Source of the DNA: an uncultured Muribaculaceae bacterium
GTDB lineage: Bacteria; Bacteroidota; Bacteroidia; Bacteroidales; Muribaculaceae
Reading direction: 5' to 3'
Length of the DNA: 64,000 nucleotides
NCBI GenBank assembly: GCA_910578665.1
Contig: CAJTQU010000009.1
Span: 1 to 64,000, forward strand
Part shown: one piece after another, positions 1 to 8,584 of the stretch
How positions within the stretch are numbered: the stretch's first letter is position 1
How the letters are laid out: each line of letters starts with the position of its first letter
The notes under the pieces: generated by a model
The model's input: only the letters and a program-made list of their open reading frames with translations
What the model was told of the DNA's origin: nothing
The model's database searches: none
Position numbers and translations under genes: made by a program

Positions 1-425
1 GCAGACATAAGAAAAAGCACACAACTTCACGACCATATTTCAAAGCCTGCAAAAATACCCATCCCCGACTAAGCATAAGTAAGCAACGTCATTTTTCCGA
101 AACCAAGAATCAGAAAATATGTTGTGAAACACAGAAAGATTTTAACTATAATAGTTGTAGCATTCTAAATAATTCCGTAATTTTGCAAAGTTTAAGTCGA
201 CGCGATGCAATATCGCTGCACAGACTACGTATTATAATCAAAAACAAAACGCACTAAATGACGGTAAACATCCTCGCCCTCTTCAAAGATGAAAGCAAGT
301 CATAAAACCAAGTAACCTGAAAACAGCGCACGGCAAGTGCGTTACCGCCATCAGGCTGCATCATAAGAACTAATCAACAAAAAAATAATTTTAACATTAA
401 CATCAACTAATTTTCAAAACTGATT
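1..425. other. Upstream intergenic region at the left edge
   Basis: No convincing coding frame is visible before exbB. The stretch is AT-rich and holds a recognisable promoter at 155-186, leaving an exbB leader of more than 200 bases. I see no hairpin with a U-tract here, so any terminator of the preceding gene lies left of the window. Confidence 0.6.
155..186 (+). promoter_or_regulatory. Promoter of the exbB-exbD-exbD-tonB operon
   Basis: A -33 TTG at 155-157 and a -7 element TAATTTTGC at 178-186 are separated by 20 bases. This matches the primary Bacteroidota sigma-factor consensus (TTTG, about 20, TAnnTTTG). The start site would lie near 190, giving a leader of roughly 235 bases before exbB. 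Confidence 0.6.
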
Positions 426-1271
426 ATGGAAGCTACAACTCCCAAGCCGGCAGCCCCCAAGGCTGCTCCTAAAAAGCAAGAAAAAATTAGCAACGTCAAG
501 GGTATCGGCAGCGCTTTCTTAGTGATCTTAGTATGCGCTATCTTCGCTGTAATCCTGTTCCTTTTCGTAATGGGCAGCCCCTCTAACTTCTCTGACAATG
601 ATCCTGTAAACGGACACCCCCTCAACTACCTCGGTACAGTCTACAAAGGCGGATTTATCGTACCTATCCTCATCACACTCCTCTTCACCGTGATCGTTCT
701 CTCTATCGAACGCTGGATCGCCCTCGGCTCTGCCAAAGGTAAAGGTTCAATTCCCAAATTTGTGCTCAACATCAAACAGGATCTTGCCGCCGGCAAAATC
801 GACCAGGCTCTCAACCGTTGCAAACAGCAGCGTGGTTCTGTAGCTTCTGTTGTACACGCAGTACTCGTAAAATACAAAGAGCTCGATGCCAATACAGTTC
901 TTTCTAAAGAGCAGAAACTGACTATCCTCCGCAACGAAGTAGAAGAAGCCACAGCTCTCGAGATGCCTTCGCTGCAGCAGAACCTGCCCATCGTGGCTAC
1001 ACTCACCACTCTCGGTACTCTCGTCGGTCTGCTCGGTACAGTGCTCGGTATGATCAAATCATTCCAGGCTCTCGCAAACTCAGGTGCACCTGACGCAACC
1101 CAGCTGTCTACCGGTATCTCTGAGGCACTTATCAATACAGCTACCGGTATCGCCACTGGTGCCCTGGCCGTTATCTCTTACAACTTCTACACAAACAAAA
1201 TCGACAACCTCACCTACGCTATCGACGAAGTTGGTTTCTCTATCGTAGCTACTTTCTCTGCCACTCACTAA
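426..1271 (+). CDS. exbB: MotA/TolQ/ExbB-family proton channel protein
   Basis: Inner-membrane proton channel subunit that, with ExbD, uses the proton motive force to energise TonB. The 281-residue protein starts with an Ala/Pro/Lys-rich cytoplasmic tail (about 1-25). Hydrophobic segments lie at about 28-50, 73-95, 188-212 and 232-250, and a cytoplasmic loop of about 90 residues separates the second and third. The third segment carries the family signature TLGTLVGLLGTVLGMI, which lines the channel. It is the first gene of a four-gene cluster ending in tonB, and this context supports ExbB over TolQ or MotA. The extra N-terminal helix before the usual three is common in Bacteroidota versions. 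There is no obvious Shine-Dalgarno sequence, as is usual in this phylum. Confidence 0.92.
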   Translation: MEATTPKPAAPKAAPKKQEKISNVKGIGSAFLVILVCAIFAVILFLFVMGSPSNFSDNDPVNGHPLNYLGTVYKGGFIVPILITLLFTVIVLSIERWIALGSAKGKGSIPKFVLNIKQDLAAGKIDQALNRCKQQRGSVASVVHAVLVKYKELDANTVLSKEQKLTILRNEVEEATALEMPSLQQNLPIVATLTTLGTLVGLLGTVLGMIKSFQALANSGAPDATQLSTGISEALINTATGIATGALAVISYNFYTNKIDNLTYAIDEVGFSIVATFSATH

Positions 1272-1333
1272 TTTGTGTCAGGCATCACAAGTAAACACTA
1301 CACCCAAATAAACCAAATTAAGTTAATAGCAAT

Positions 1334-2068
1334 ATGGGAAGAGTAAAACAAAACAAAAAGAGCACATTCATCGACATGACCGCGATGAGTGACGTGACTG
1401 TGCTCCTGCTGACCTTCTTCATGTTGACTTCCACATTCTTGGCAAAAGCCCCCTACCAGGCACAGACACCGCCGTCTGTATCTACAGAGGAAATGCCGAT
1501 GAATAATGTCGTGGAAATCCTTGTCAATCCCCAGGGAAAGGTTTGGATGACCATGAACAACGACACTGCAGTCAGCGCTTCTAACGAAAGTATGCGCAAG
1601 GAGCTTCTCCAGAACATGCAGGCCGAATACAAGGAACAGACTGGTAAAGAGGTCAAATTTACCGCCGAACAGATGGAAGCCTTTGCCAAGCAAGGTGCTT
1701 TTGGTGTCCCCTTTGAGCAACTGCCCACTTTCCTCAGCGCCGACAGCGAACAACAGGACGCATGGCTCTCCGGCAAAGAAGAAGCTCGCGGCATGAAATC
1801 CGGTATACCTATCAAAGCTCAGACAGAAGCTGAGAAAGAGCGTATCCGCTCCTCGAAGAAAGGCTATACCGAATACCAGATGTGGATTAACGCCATATCC
1901 AAGACATCAAACGACGGTCTGAAGCAAGCTATCTCTAAAGGTACCGGCTTCTCCCTTAAGGCAGACCAGAACACATCGTTCGAAGTAGTACACATGGTTA
2001 TGGACAACATGCAGACAGTGGGTAAGAATAAATTTACCCTTGTCACGGCATTGAAAACAGATGAATAA
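1334..2068 (+). CDS. exbD: ExbD/TolR-family protein, first copy
   Basis: Partner of ExbB in the TonB energising complex: a single-pass inner-membrane protein with a periplasmic domain. The membrane helix is at about 20-40. Asp14 and Asp20 fall in the motif IDMTAMSDVTVLLLTFFML, and Asp20 sits where the proton-carrying Asp of ExbD is expected. At 244 residues it is much longer than E. coli ExbD (about 141). The extra length is a charged periplasmic part rich in Glu and Lys at about 80-190. It lies 62 bases after exbB and 5 bases before a second exbD, so translation of the pair is probably coupled. The two copies may form a hetero-oligomer (inference). Confidence 0.88.
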   Translation: MGRVKQNKKSTFIDMTAMSDVTVLLLTFFMLTSTFLAKAPYQAQTPPSVSTEEMPMNNVVEILVNPQGKVWMTMNNDTAVSASNESMRKELLQNMQAEYKEQTGKEVKFTAEQMEAFAKQGAFGVPFEQLPTFLSADSEQQDAWLSGKEEARGMKSGIPIKAQTEAEKERIRSSKKGYTEYQMWINAISKTSNDGLKQAISKGTGFSLKADQNTSFEVVHMVMDNMQTVGKNKFTLVTALKTDE

Positions 2069-2073
2069 GAAAC

Positions 2074-2823
2074 ATGGCACAGATTGAATCAGGAGGTGGC
2101 AACGGCAAAGGCAAGAACCACCAGAAAAAAATGACCATCCGTGTGGACTTCACCCCGATGGTGGACATGAACATGTTGCTTATCACATTCTTCATGCTTT
2201 GTACAACGATGATTAAGACCCAGACTCTTAACATCGCGCTCCCCTCCAATAAGGAGAACCTGAATACAGAACAGATGAACCAGGCCAGCGCCAAAGACGC
2301 TGTGACTATAATTCTGGATGCAAAACGTCTGGCTAACGGCCAGGTCGATACTACCTCAGGCGCTATTATTCCCGAAATATACTATTATGAGGGCAAGCCC
2401 AACGAGGTAGACGGCCAGATCATTCTGGATGAAGCCAACCCTGAAAATATTGTGGTCAACCTGCCGGCCGGCAAGGAGAAAATCCAAAAGTCTTCTTTCG
2501 ACATGGCATCTAAAGATGGCATCCGCCACTTTATCATAGACCGCAATAAAAGCGTGCTCGAAAAAATCGAGCCTCTCCGCAAGGAATTCAGAGAAGGCAA
2601 GATGAAACAGGCCGAATTTGACAGCCTCGCCAAGATTGTACGTGGAGACGAAACCCTTGAAAAACCTGTAATCATCATCAAGGCAACAGACGCAGCATCA
2701 TACGGCAGCGTGGTAGCCCTGCTTGACGAAATGCAGATCAATCAGATTGCAAAATATCAGATTGACAACCTCACAGCTCAGGACAAGGCTCTTCTCGAGA
2801 ACTATCAAAGCAGACATAAGTAA
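2074..2823 (+). CDS. exbD: ExbD/TolR-family protein, second copy
   Basis: Second ExbD-type subunit, 249 residues. A Gly/Lys/Asn-rich cytoplasmic tail (1-20) is followed by the signature RVDFTPMVDMNMLLITFFML, with Asp31 as the predicted proton-carrying residue inside the helix at about 30-50. The periplasmic region is unusually long and ends in a segment (about 205-245) resembling the ExbD/TolR periplasmic fold. It starts only 5 bases after the upstream exbD stop. Tandem non-identical ExbD genes before tonB are a recurring Bacteroidota arrangement. The sequence cannot tell whether both copies serve the same TonB. Confidence 0.88.
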   Translation: MAQIESGGGNGKGKNHQKKMTIRVDFTPMVDMNMLLITFFMLCTTMIKTQTLNIALPSNKENLNTEQMNQASAKDAVTIILDAKRLANGQVDTTSGAIIPEIYYYEGKPNEVDGQIILDEANPENIVVNLPAGKEKIQKSSFDMASKDGIRHFIIDRNKSVLEKIEPLRKEFREGKMKQAEFDSLAKIVRGDETLEKPVIIIKATDAASYGSVVALLDEMQINQIAKYQIDNLTAQDKALLENYQSRHK

Positions 2824-2865
2824 TTTGATGTTAGATTTATTAACCCGACTAAAAACTAATTAAAT

Positions 2866-3741
2866 ATGGCAAAAGGAGTAGATCTAACCTCGAAAGAATG
2901 GTGCGACCTCGTTTTCGAAGGCAAAAATAAGGAGTTCGGCGCATACCAGCTCCGTAAGAAAAGCCCGAAACGCCACTGGGTAGCTATCGTCGGTGTACTC
3001 ATACTGCTCGCTGCCGTGGCCGTAATATACGCCGGTGTCAAAAAATACAATGAGATAAAAGAAGCCGAGGCCCTGGCCAAAGGCGCACAGATGTCAGAAG
3101 TATTGTTTGAAACCGATACCAACGAGGCTCCAGAAGAAGAAGAGGAAGTAAAATACGAAGAACAGCCTGAACCTGAAGAACAGGTGGTGGAAGAGCAGGT
3201 TGCATCGCAGCAGGTTACAGCCATCGCCATCGTGGAGAAAGCCGACGCCGATAAAGAGGTGAAAAACATGGACCAGATCCAGGAAAACGAGGCACAGGTA
3301 GGCAACGTAAACCAAGAAGGCAAAATCGACATCTCTGAAGTAAATACAGCAACCAAGGCTGTGACCGTGGTTGAGGAAAAGCCCAAAGAAGAACCCAAGG
3401 TTGAAAAGCCGCAGCCCGAAAAGATTTTTGAAGCTGTGGAACAGCCGGCGGAATTCCCCGGCGGACGCTCAGCTCTCGCAAAATGGCTTAGCAACAACCT
3501 CCGCTATCCCGAGGTCGCACAAGCTAACAATATCCAGGGTCGCGTGGTAGTGAAATTTACTGTAGAGAAAGACGGCTCGATCTCCAACCCCACTGTTGTA
3601 CGTGGTGTGGATAAGGACCTCGACCGTGAAGCGATCCGCGTAGTGAAAAAGATGCCCAGATGGAATGCAGGTAAGAATAACGGTGTAGCCGTTCGTTCAT
3701 ACTTCAACCTCCCGGTAAACTTCAAACTGCAGCAAAACTAA
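2866..3741 (+). CDS. tonB: TonB energy-transducing protein
   Basis: Carries energy from ExbB/ExbD in the inner membrane to TonB-dependent receptors in the outer membrane. The 291-residue protein has a cytoplasmic stretch (1-36) and one membrane helix (about 38-58). A periplasm-spanning linker rich in Glu, Val, Gln and Pro (about 75-195) follows. The C-terminal TonB fold (about 203-291) contains the YPEVAQANNIQGRVVVKFTV and RWNAGKNNGVAVRSYFNLPV blocks of the family. It is the last gene of the operon and is followed by a strong terminator. TonB-linked barrels elsewhere in the window (16.3 and 37.3 kb) are possible clients. Confidence 0.92.
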   Translation: MAKGVDLTSKEWCDLVFEGKNKEFGAYQLRKKSPKRHWVAIVGVLILLAAVAVIYAGVKKYNEIKEAEALAKGAQMSEVLFETDTNEAPEEEEEVKYEEQPEPEEQVVEEQVASQQVTAIAIVEKADADKEVKNMDQIQENEAQVGNVNQEGKIDISEVNTATKAVTVVEEKPKEEPKVEKPQPEKIFEAVEQPAEFPGGRSALAKWLSNNLRYPEVAQANNIQGRVVVKFTVEKDGSISNPTVVRGVDKDLDREAIRVVKKMPRWNAGKNNGVAVRSYFNLPVNFKLQQN

Positions 3742-3755
3742 GCAATAGTTTCAAT

Positions 3756-3800
3756 ACAAATAAAAAGAGCGGCGGAAGTACCGTCGCTCTTTTTATTTGT
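3756..3800. terminator. Strong hairpin terminator after tonB
   Basis: A 20-base arm at 3756-3775 pairs with 3781-3800 around the loop AAGTA, with a single G-U wobble. The outer part is an A-run facing a T-run, so it can act as an intrinsic terminator on either strand. Confidence 0.85.
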
Positions 3801-4055
3801 ATATACTGCCTATCGGCAATACAAATACATAGATCGTTCAGACACTTAGCTGTAACCCTCAAGTTGCCGATAACGTATATTGCGAAACATCCATATGGAA
3901 TACCGTACAATCCAAAACAGAAATCATGAACAAACATGTACAGACAGCCTCAAACTGAATACGCTGTAAACCATGATAATAGGCACTATGGCGACCACAA
4001 TAGACCCACACACTCCGCGCGCACACTTAAGCACGAAGTAATTGTTGCAGTATAT
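3801..4055. other. Intergenic region between tonB terminator and glyA promoter
   Basis: No supported gene. The only structure I see is a 9-base inverted repeat, TATCGGCAA at 3811-3819 and TTGCCGATA at 3864-3872, separated by 44 bases. I cannot assign it a role. Confidence 0.5.
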
Positions 4056-4088
4056 TTTGCATAGGTCGAAATTTTAAAGTAATTTTGC
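4056..4088 (+). promoter_or_regulatory. Promoter of glyA
   Basis: TTTG at 4056-4059, a 20-base spacer and TAATTTTGC at 4080-4088: a near-perfect Bacteroidota housekeeping promoter. The start site would be near 4091, giving a glyA leader of about 90 bases. Confidence 0.75.
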
Positions 4089-4181
4089 ATTGCAAGAAAC
4101 CGGATATATCCCACATGTCCGGTTTGCAATGATAATAAGCTATAAGCATCTAATTAATAACCATATAAACACTTTTTTGCA

Positions 4182-5462
4182 ATGCAAAGAGACAATCAAG
4201 TATTTGATATCATCGATCGCGAGCACCTGCGCCAGCGTCGCGGCGTCGAGCTTATCGCAAGTGAAAACTTCGTTAGCGATGAAGTAATGCGTGCCATGGG
4301 ATCGTGCATGACTAATAAATATGCCGAAGGCTATCCTGCAAAACGCTACTATGGCGGTTGCCAGGTAGTCGACGAAGCTGAAAACCTTGCTATCGAACGC
4401 GCTAAAAAGCTCTTCGGCGCTGAATGGGCGAACGTACAGCCCCACAGCGGCGCTCAGGCAAATATGGCTGTATTTATGGCCTGCCTGCAGCCCGGAGACA
4501 AATTTATGGGCATGGACCTGAGCCACGGCGGACACCTGAGCCACGGTAGCCCGGTTAACTTCTCCGGTCTTATGTTCCAGCCCGTCAGCTATACTGTCGA
4601 GGCAGAAACCGGCCGTGTCAACTACGAAGAACTCGAGCAGAAAGCACGTGAGGAAAAACCAAAACTGATCATAGCCGGCGCGAGCGCATATTCACGTGAA
4701 TGGGATTACGCCCGTATCCGCAAAATTGCCGATGAAATAGGAGCCATTTTCATGGTCGACATGGCGCATCCCGCCGGTCTCATTGCAGCCGGACTGCTTG
4801 AGAATCCTGTAAAGCACGCACACATCGTTACCACTACCACCCACAAAACACTTCGCGGTCCCCGTGGCGGTATGATCCTCATGGGCAAGGATTTCGACAA
4901 TCCATGGGGCAAGAAAACTCCGAAGGGAGAAATCAAGAAAATGAGCGCCCTGCTTGATTCAGCTGTATTCCCCGGAGTACAGGGCGGACCTCTGGAGCAT
5001 GTAATCGCTGCCAAAGCTGTCGCTTTCGGCGAAGCTCTCCAGCCGGAATGGCGTGAATACTGCATCCAGGTAAAGAAAAACGCCAACGCCCTGGCTACAG
5101 CACTTATAGAAAAGGGATACAAGATCATCTCTGACGGCACAGACAACCACTGCATGTTGGTAGACCTGCGTCCCAAATTCCCCGATATGAGCGGTAAGAA
5201 AGCCGAACGCGTACTGGTAGAGGCAGACATCACTGCCAACAAGAATATGGTACCCTACGACACTCGCAGCCCGTTCCTTACTTCTGGTCTCCGCTTCGGT
5301 ACAGCAGCCATCACAACACGTGGAGCTAAAGAAGATCTCATGGTCAAAATAGTAGAACTCATTGACAAAGTTCTGTGCAATGCAGATGACGAAAAGGTTA
5401 TTGCGGAAGTACGTAACGAAGTCAACGAAATGATGAACGAATATCCCATGTTCGCATGGTAA
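4182..5462 (+). CDS. glyA: Serine hydroxymethyltransferase
   Basis: PLP enzyme that converts serine and tetrahydrofolate into glycine and 5,10-methylene-tetrahydrofolate; the main cytoplasmic source of one-carbon units. The 426-residue protein has the family N-terminus GVELIASENFVSDEV. The PLP-binding lysine is Lys222 in TTTTHKTLRGPRGG, and the folate-site region SGLRFGTAAITTRG is near the C-terminus. Length fits the bacterial family (417-430). It has its own promoter (4056-4088) and terminator (5477-5508), so it is probably monocistronic. A second serine-consuming enzyme, sdaA, lies 34 kb away. Confidence 0.97.
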   Translation: MQRDNQVFDIIDREHLRQRRGVELIASENFVSDEVMRAMGSCMTNKYAEGYPAKRYYGGCQVVDEAENLAIERAKKLFGAEWANVQPHSGAQANMAVFMACLQPGDKFMGMDLSHGGHLSHGSPVNFSGLMFQPVSYTVEAETGRVNYEELEQKAREEKPKLIIAGASAYSREWDYARIRKIADEIGAIFMVDMAHPAGLIAAGLLENPVKHAHIVTTTTHKTLRGPRGGMILMGKDFDNPWGKKTPKGEIKKMSALLDSAVFPGVQGGPLEHVIAAKAVAFGEALQPEWREYCIQVKKNANALATALIEKGYKIISDGTDNHCMLVDLRPKFPDMSGKKAERVLVEADITANKNMVPYDTRSPFLTSGLRFGTAAITTRGAKEDLMVKIVELIDKVLCNADDEKVIAEVRNEVNEMMNEYPMFAW

Positions 5463-5476
5463 TCTAATAAGGACAA

Positions 5477-5508
5477 AGCGAGGGTGGGCCTTTCGGTTCA
5501 CCCTCGCT
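5477..5508 (+). terminator. Hairpin terminator after glyA
   Basis: AGCGAGGGTG (5477-5486) pairs with CACCCTCGCT (5499-5508) and is followed by AATTTTAT. This is a typical intrinsic terminator between glyA and bioD. Confidence 0.8.
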
Positions 5509-5534
5509 AATTTTATAACCTGGCTTACCGACAA

Positions 5535-6194
5535 ATGGAAAACAATTTAGCACAACTCCCAGATACCCTATTCATAACAGGAATTGGTACCGATGTGGGT
5601 AAAAGCTACGCCACAGGCTGGCTGGCTCGAGAACTAGCAAAGTCCGGCAAAAGCGTTATAACGCAAAAATTTGTACAGACCGGCAACAAAGAGATGAGCG
5701 AGGATATAGAGATACACCGCCGCATTATGGGTATCGGCCTGCAACTCCGGGATATAGACCATACCACGGCGCCGCTGATACTTTCTTATCCCTGCTCCCC
5801 CGACCTAGCGCAGCGCATAGACGGCATAAACATCGACTGGAGCGTGGCAGAAAGAGCCACCGCCACACTACACGAAGAATTCGACCACGTATTAATCGAA
5901 GGAGCAGGAGGCGCCCTAGTGCCACTGACAGGGCAATATCTCACAGCGGACTACATAAGAGACCGCGGACTACATGCTGCAGTTGTCACCGGAGGTACCC
6001 TAGGCAGCATCAACCACACCCTGCTAACGATAGAGGCTCTTCTTAACCGTGGGATAAAACTCTCGGCCATAATATACAATCCCTATTTTGACACAGATAC
6101 GACCATATGCGCAGACACACGCATGTATATCAAAAATTATATCACGGAAAAAATTCCCGAATGCATATATATAGAAATGCCGGATAAACTATAA
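5535..6194 (+). CDS. bioD: Dethiobiotin synthetase
   Basis: ATP-dependent enzyme that closes the ureido ring of 7,8-diaminopelargonate with CO2 to give dethiobiotin, the penultimate step of biotin synthesis. The 219-residue protein opens with the P-loop ITGIGTDVGKSYATG. KFVQTGN follows, where the KPVQTG substrate/metal motif normally lies, and the acidic motif LIEGAGGALVPL is near 115-126. The BioA, BioF and BioC/BioG functions are on the opposite strand 1 kb downstream. bioB is not in the window. The gene starts 26 bases after the glyA terminator, so it needs its own weak promoter or read-through. Confidence 0.93.
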   Translation: MENNLAQLPDTLFITGIGTDVGKSYATGWLARELAKSGKSVITQKFVQTGNKEMSEDIEIHRRIMGIGLQLRDIDHTTAPLILSYPCSPDLAQRIDGINIDWSVAERATATLHEEFDHVLIEGAGGALVPLTGQYLTADYIRDRGLHAAVVTGGTLGSINHTLLTIEALLNRGIKLSAIIYNPYFDTDTTICADTRMYIKNYITEKIPECIYIEMPDKL

Positions 6195-6260
6195 CTTCCG
6201 CAACGGCATACGGTCAATAAATTATCCAGGGCAAAATGCCGCAGTGTGCGTTTTTTTTCG

Positions 6261-6269
6261 TAAATTTGC
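6261..6269 (+). promoter_or_regulatory. -7 element upstream of the exonuclease gene
   Basis: TAAATTTGC matches the Bacteroidota -7 consensus 36 bases before the start codon. No clear TTG is present at the -33 distance, so this is a weaker call. Confidence 0.4.
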
Positions 6270-6304
6270 ATTCATAACCGACAGAATATTATTAGGATAA
6301 CAAG

Positions 6305-6937
6305 ATGCAACGATCTAATTTTCACATTACAATATCCAAAGAAGAATTGTCTAAACTACCATTGGCTGACTATCATGCAGGAGCACAAGTGATAGACTCA
6401 GAGAGTGATATGGAAGACGCTATAGCACATCTGTCGGCATCACGCATAATAGGATTCGACACCGAGACCCGACCGTCATTCCGGAAAGGCCAGTCTTATT
6501 CCGTATCATTACTACAGCTTGCATCGCCCGAACGGTGCTTCCTGTTCCGGCTGAACATCCTGGGACTGCACCCGAAACTGGTACAGCTGATCGAAGATCC
6601 CTCACTGCTCAAAGTCGGAGTTTCGCTAAGAGATGATTTCACCAGCCTCTCACGCATAGGCGAGCTCAATCCGCAAGGCTTTATAGACCTGCAGAAATAT
6701 GTAAAGAAATTCTCAATCGAAGACAACAGTCTGGCACGTATATACGCTATCCTGTTCGGACACCGCATATCAAAAAACCAACGTCTCACCAACTGGGAAG
6801 CAGAAACACTAACACCGGCACAGATAAACTATGCGGCTTTTGATGCCGTAGCCTGCATACATATATACGACCATATTTCAGCCGGCAATTTTCACCCCGA
6901 AGAATCCTTATACCTACATCCGGTAGAAAACGTATGA
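6305..6937 (+). CDS. RNase D-like 3'-5' exonuclease domain protein
   Basis: A 210-residue single-domain protein of the DEDDy exonuclease family, predicted to degrade RNA or DNA from the 3' end with two metal ions. Exo I is IIGFDTETRPSF (Asp and Glu at about 50-52). Exo II is VGVSLRDDFTSL. Exo III is INYAAFDAVACIHIY, with the Tyr and Asp of the DEDDy type. It lacks the HRDC domains of full RNase D, so it is a stand-alone exonuclease; the substrate is unknown. The next gene overlaps its stop by 4 bases (ATGA), indicating translational coupling. Confidence 0.85.
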   Translation: MQRSNFHITISKEELSKLPLADYHAGAQVIDSESDMEDAIAHLSASRIIGFDTETRPSFRKGQSYSVSLLQLASPERCFLFRLNILGLHPKLVQLIEDPSLLKVGVSLRDDFTSLSRIGELNPQGFIDLQKYVKKFSIEDNSLARIYAILFGHRISKNQRLTNWEAETLTPAQINYAAFDAVACIHIYDHISAGNFHPEESLYLHPVENV

Positions 6938-7188
6938 AACAGCCCCAAAAACAAAGCAGTAAAAAGCCCTATATAATCACTGGCGCACTCTTCATCTACA
7001 TGTGCATCATGGCATATGTAAACCGCGAAACTCTTACAGTACACCATCTATATGCCCGTTATTTTGGCACTCTAGCCGCAGAAATAGTCTTACTATGTCT
7101 GCTGTTTTTCTTCTTGCGCCGCCGCGAGCAACTACGTCGCGAACGTCAGGAAGATTTGAAAAAAGCTGAATCTGAAAAAAAGAACTAA
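6934..7188 (+). CDS. Small two-helix membrane protein, unknown function
   Basis: An 84-residue protein with hydrophobic segments at about 12-30 and 43-61. A highly charged Arg/Lys/Glu tail (62-84, RRREQLRRERQEDLKK) follows and would lie in the cytoplasm and may be helical. I recognise no family. The 4-base ATGA overlap with the exonuclease gene and the lack of any other partner suggest joint expression and possibly a membrane anchor or helper for it (inference). Its stop is 1 base from the stop of the convergent bioG-bioC gene, with no terminator between them. Confidence 0.7.
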   Translation: MKQPQKQSSKKPYIITGALFIYMCIMAYVNRETLTVHHLYARYFGTLAAEIVLLCLLFFFLRRREQLRRERQEDLKKAESEKKN

Positions 7189-7189
7189 T

Positions 7190-8584
7190 CTATCCCTTCT
7201 TCGTTGCGGATATATAAATCGGCCTGAATGAAAGAGAGTAGCGACCTCTGGAATTAACCGGGTAAGCCTCGGCAAAGCGCCTCAACTCCCCTATCGCCGA
7301 TTTGTGTCCGCTACTTGTAACTCCCGTAAGTTGCAAATGTCTCAGAGCCTCGAGCGGTGATGTGAAATCAAGTTCCACAACATCCTCTACCACTCTCACA
7401 TCCTGAAAATATCGATCAAGAATCTCACGAATCACATCAACCGGCAAATAACGAAGATGATCAGGACGCAAAGCATGCAGTTCCGACAAATTACCTGGGG
7501 CAAACGTAGACATCGCTATCCTGCCGCCATGACGCAAGACGGAAGCACAACATGAGAAGAAATAATCCAGATTACTAAACCACTGTATGGCAGATGCCGA
7601 CACAACCGCATCAACCGTGCCAAGTTCTGTAGCTGCCAGACGGGCCATAACAACCTCGGCATCCTCACAAAAATACCTCTCACTAGATGCCACTCCGTAA
7701 TCTGCCATATCGCACAAATCAATAAATGTTGCAAAAGCCACCCTGTGCGAAGCGCCCCAACATCGCGTGAGCAGTCCTGTTCCGGGGCCAATTTCTACCA
7801 GATTATCCAAAACATCCGGAATCCCGGCCATAAATTCATCTGCCAGACGCTCTGCTATCACGCGTTGTGCATGAGCATGGGCATTATAAGTACCCATACT
7901 CCGTGAAAACCGGTGTCCCACACGCTCGACATTGACAATAGTACGGCGCACCACATCCTGTATATCTATATAGTGTGGTGCGTCAAGCATCTGCACAGGA
8001 GCCTTGCCAAGCCAGGCCCGTTCCTGGTTACCAACCGGAAAAATACGGTCATTACGACCTATGAAAACAGATGTCCAATCAATAGAGGCAGCAGACGGAC
8101 GGCTACATTCCCCGGCCACATAATAAAGCTCGTCCCTCAGCCGGCCTATATCACTAGACGCCCCATATTCTGACGCATGCTCTTTATAATCCGCCACGCT
8201 GTCAAACATTCGCATCCTGAATTTTGACAAACCGCGCTCAGTCAATCCACGCGCGGTTCCATCAAACATATGTGTCGGTATGCCGCAATCATCACTATAA
8301 GGAAGTGTCGTACCATTAATAGCGAATGCAGAAGTAATATCTATGGCTCCTGCCAGAAGCCGGTCAGCCACAAATACTCCAAGCGACCACGCGTACAGAT
8401 AAACCGTTCGATACTGTTTCAAACAAGATAAATCCGGCACTACCGCATCAATACCCCATAATACTGCCACATCCCAGCCCGGCATGTTCACATGCCGGTA
8501 TGAGGCCGCGTCACTAGCCCATCCGGCCACTATCAATATAAGACGTGTTGTTCCTGCCGACTTCCTTAACAGCTCAAACTTCAT
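7190..8584 (-). CDS. BioG-BioC fusion: pimeloyl-ACP methyl ester esterase and malonyl-ACP O-methyltransferase
   Basis: A bifunctional 464-residue protein that both opens and closes the disguised-substrate route to pimeloyl-ACP. Residues about 1-215 form an alpha/beta-hydrolase-like BioG (DUF452) domain. It has a nucleophile elbow YAWSLGV with Ser67 and a candidate catalytic His in LDAPHYIDIQ. Residues about 225-464 form a BioC methyltransferase with the SAM-binding loop LVEIGPGTGLLTRCW. BioC methylates malonyl-ACP so that fatty acid synthesis can extend it; BioG later removes the methyl group. It is the last gene of the operon and overlaps bioF by 4 bases. BioG-BioC fusions are known in Bacteroidota; the domain order is read from sequence. 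Confidence 0.88.
   Translation of the reverse strand: MKFELLRKSAGTTRLILIVAGWASDAASYRHVNMPGWDVAVLWGIDAVVPDLSCLKQYRTVYLYAWSLGVFVADRLLAGAIDITSAFAINGTTLPYSDDCGIPTHMFDGTARGLTERGLSKFRMRMFDSVADYKEHASEYGASSDIGRLRDELYYVAGECSRPSAASIDWTSVFIGRNDRIFPVGNQERAWLGKAPVQMLDAPHYIDIQDVVRRTIVNVERVGHRFSRSMGTYNAHAHAQRVIAERLADEFMAGIPDVLDNLVEIGPGTGLLTRCWGASHRVAFATFIDLCDMADYGVASSERYFCEDAEVVMARLAATELGTVDAVVSASAIQWFSNLDYFFSCCASVLRHGGRIAMSTFAPGNLSELHALRPDHLRYLPVDVIREILDRYFQDVRVVEDVVELDFTSPLEALRHLQLTGVTSSGHKSAIGELRRFAEAYPVNSRGRYSLSFRPIYISATKKG

Noticed and set aside
641..1156. Long antisense frame over exbB, and similar frames over glyA, bioA, nuoL, aspS and others
   Set aside because: They mirror strongly conserved genes on the opposite strand and show no protein-like features of their own.
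3811..3872. 9-base inverted repeat TATCGGCAA/TTGCCGATA as an operator
   Set aside because: The 44-base separation and distance from any promoter make chance pairing the simpler explanation.
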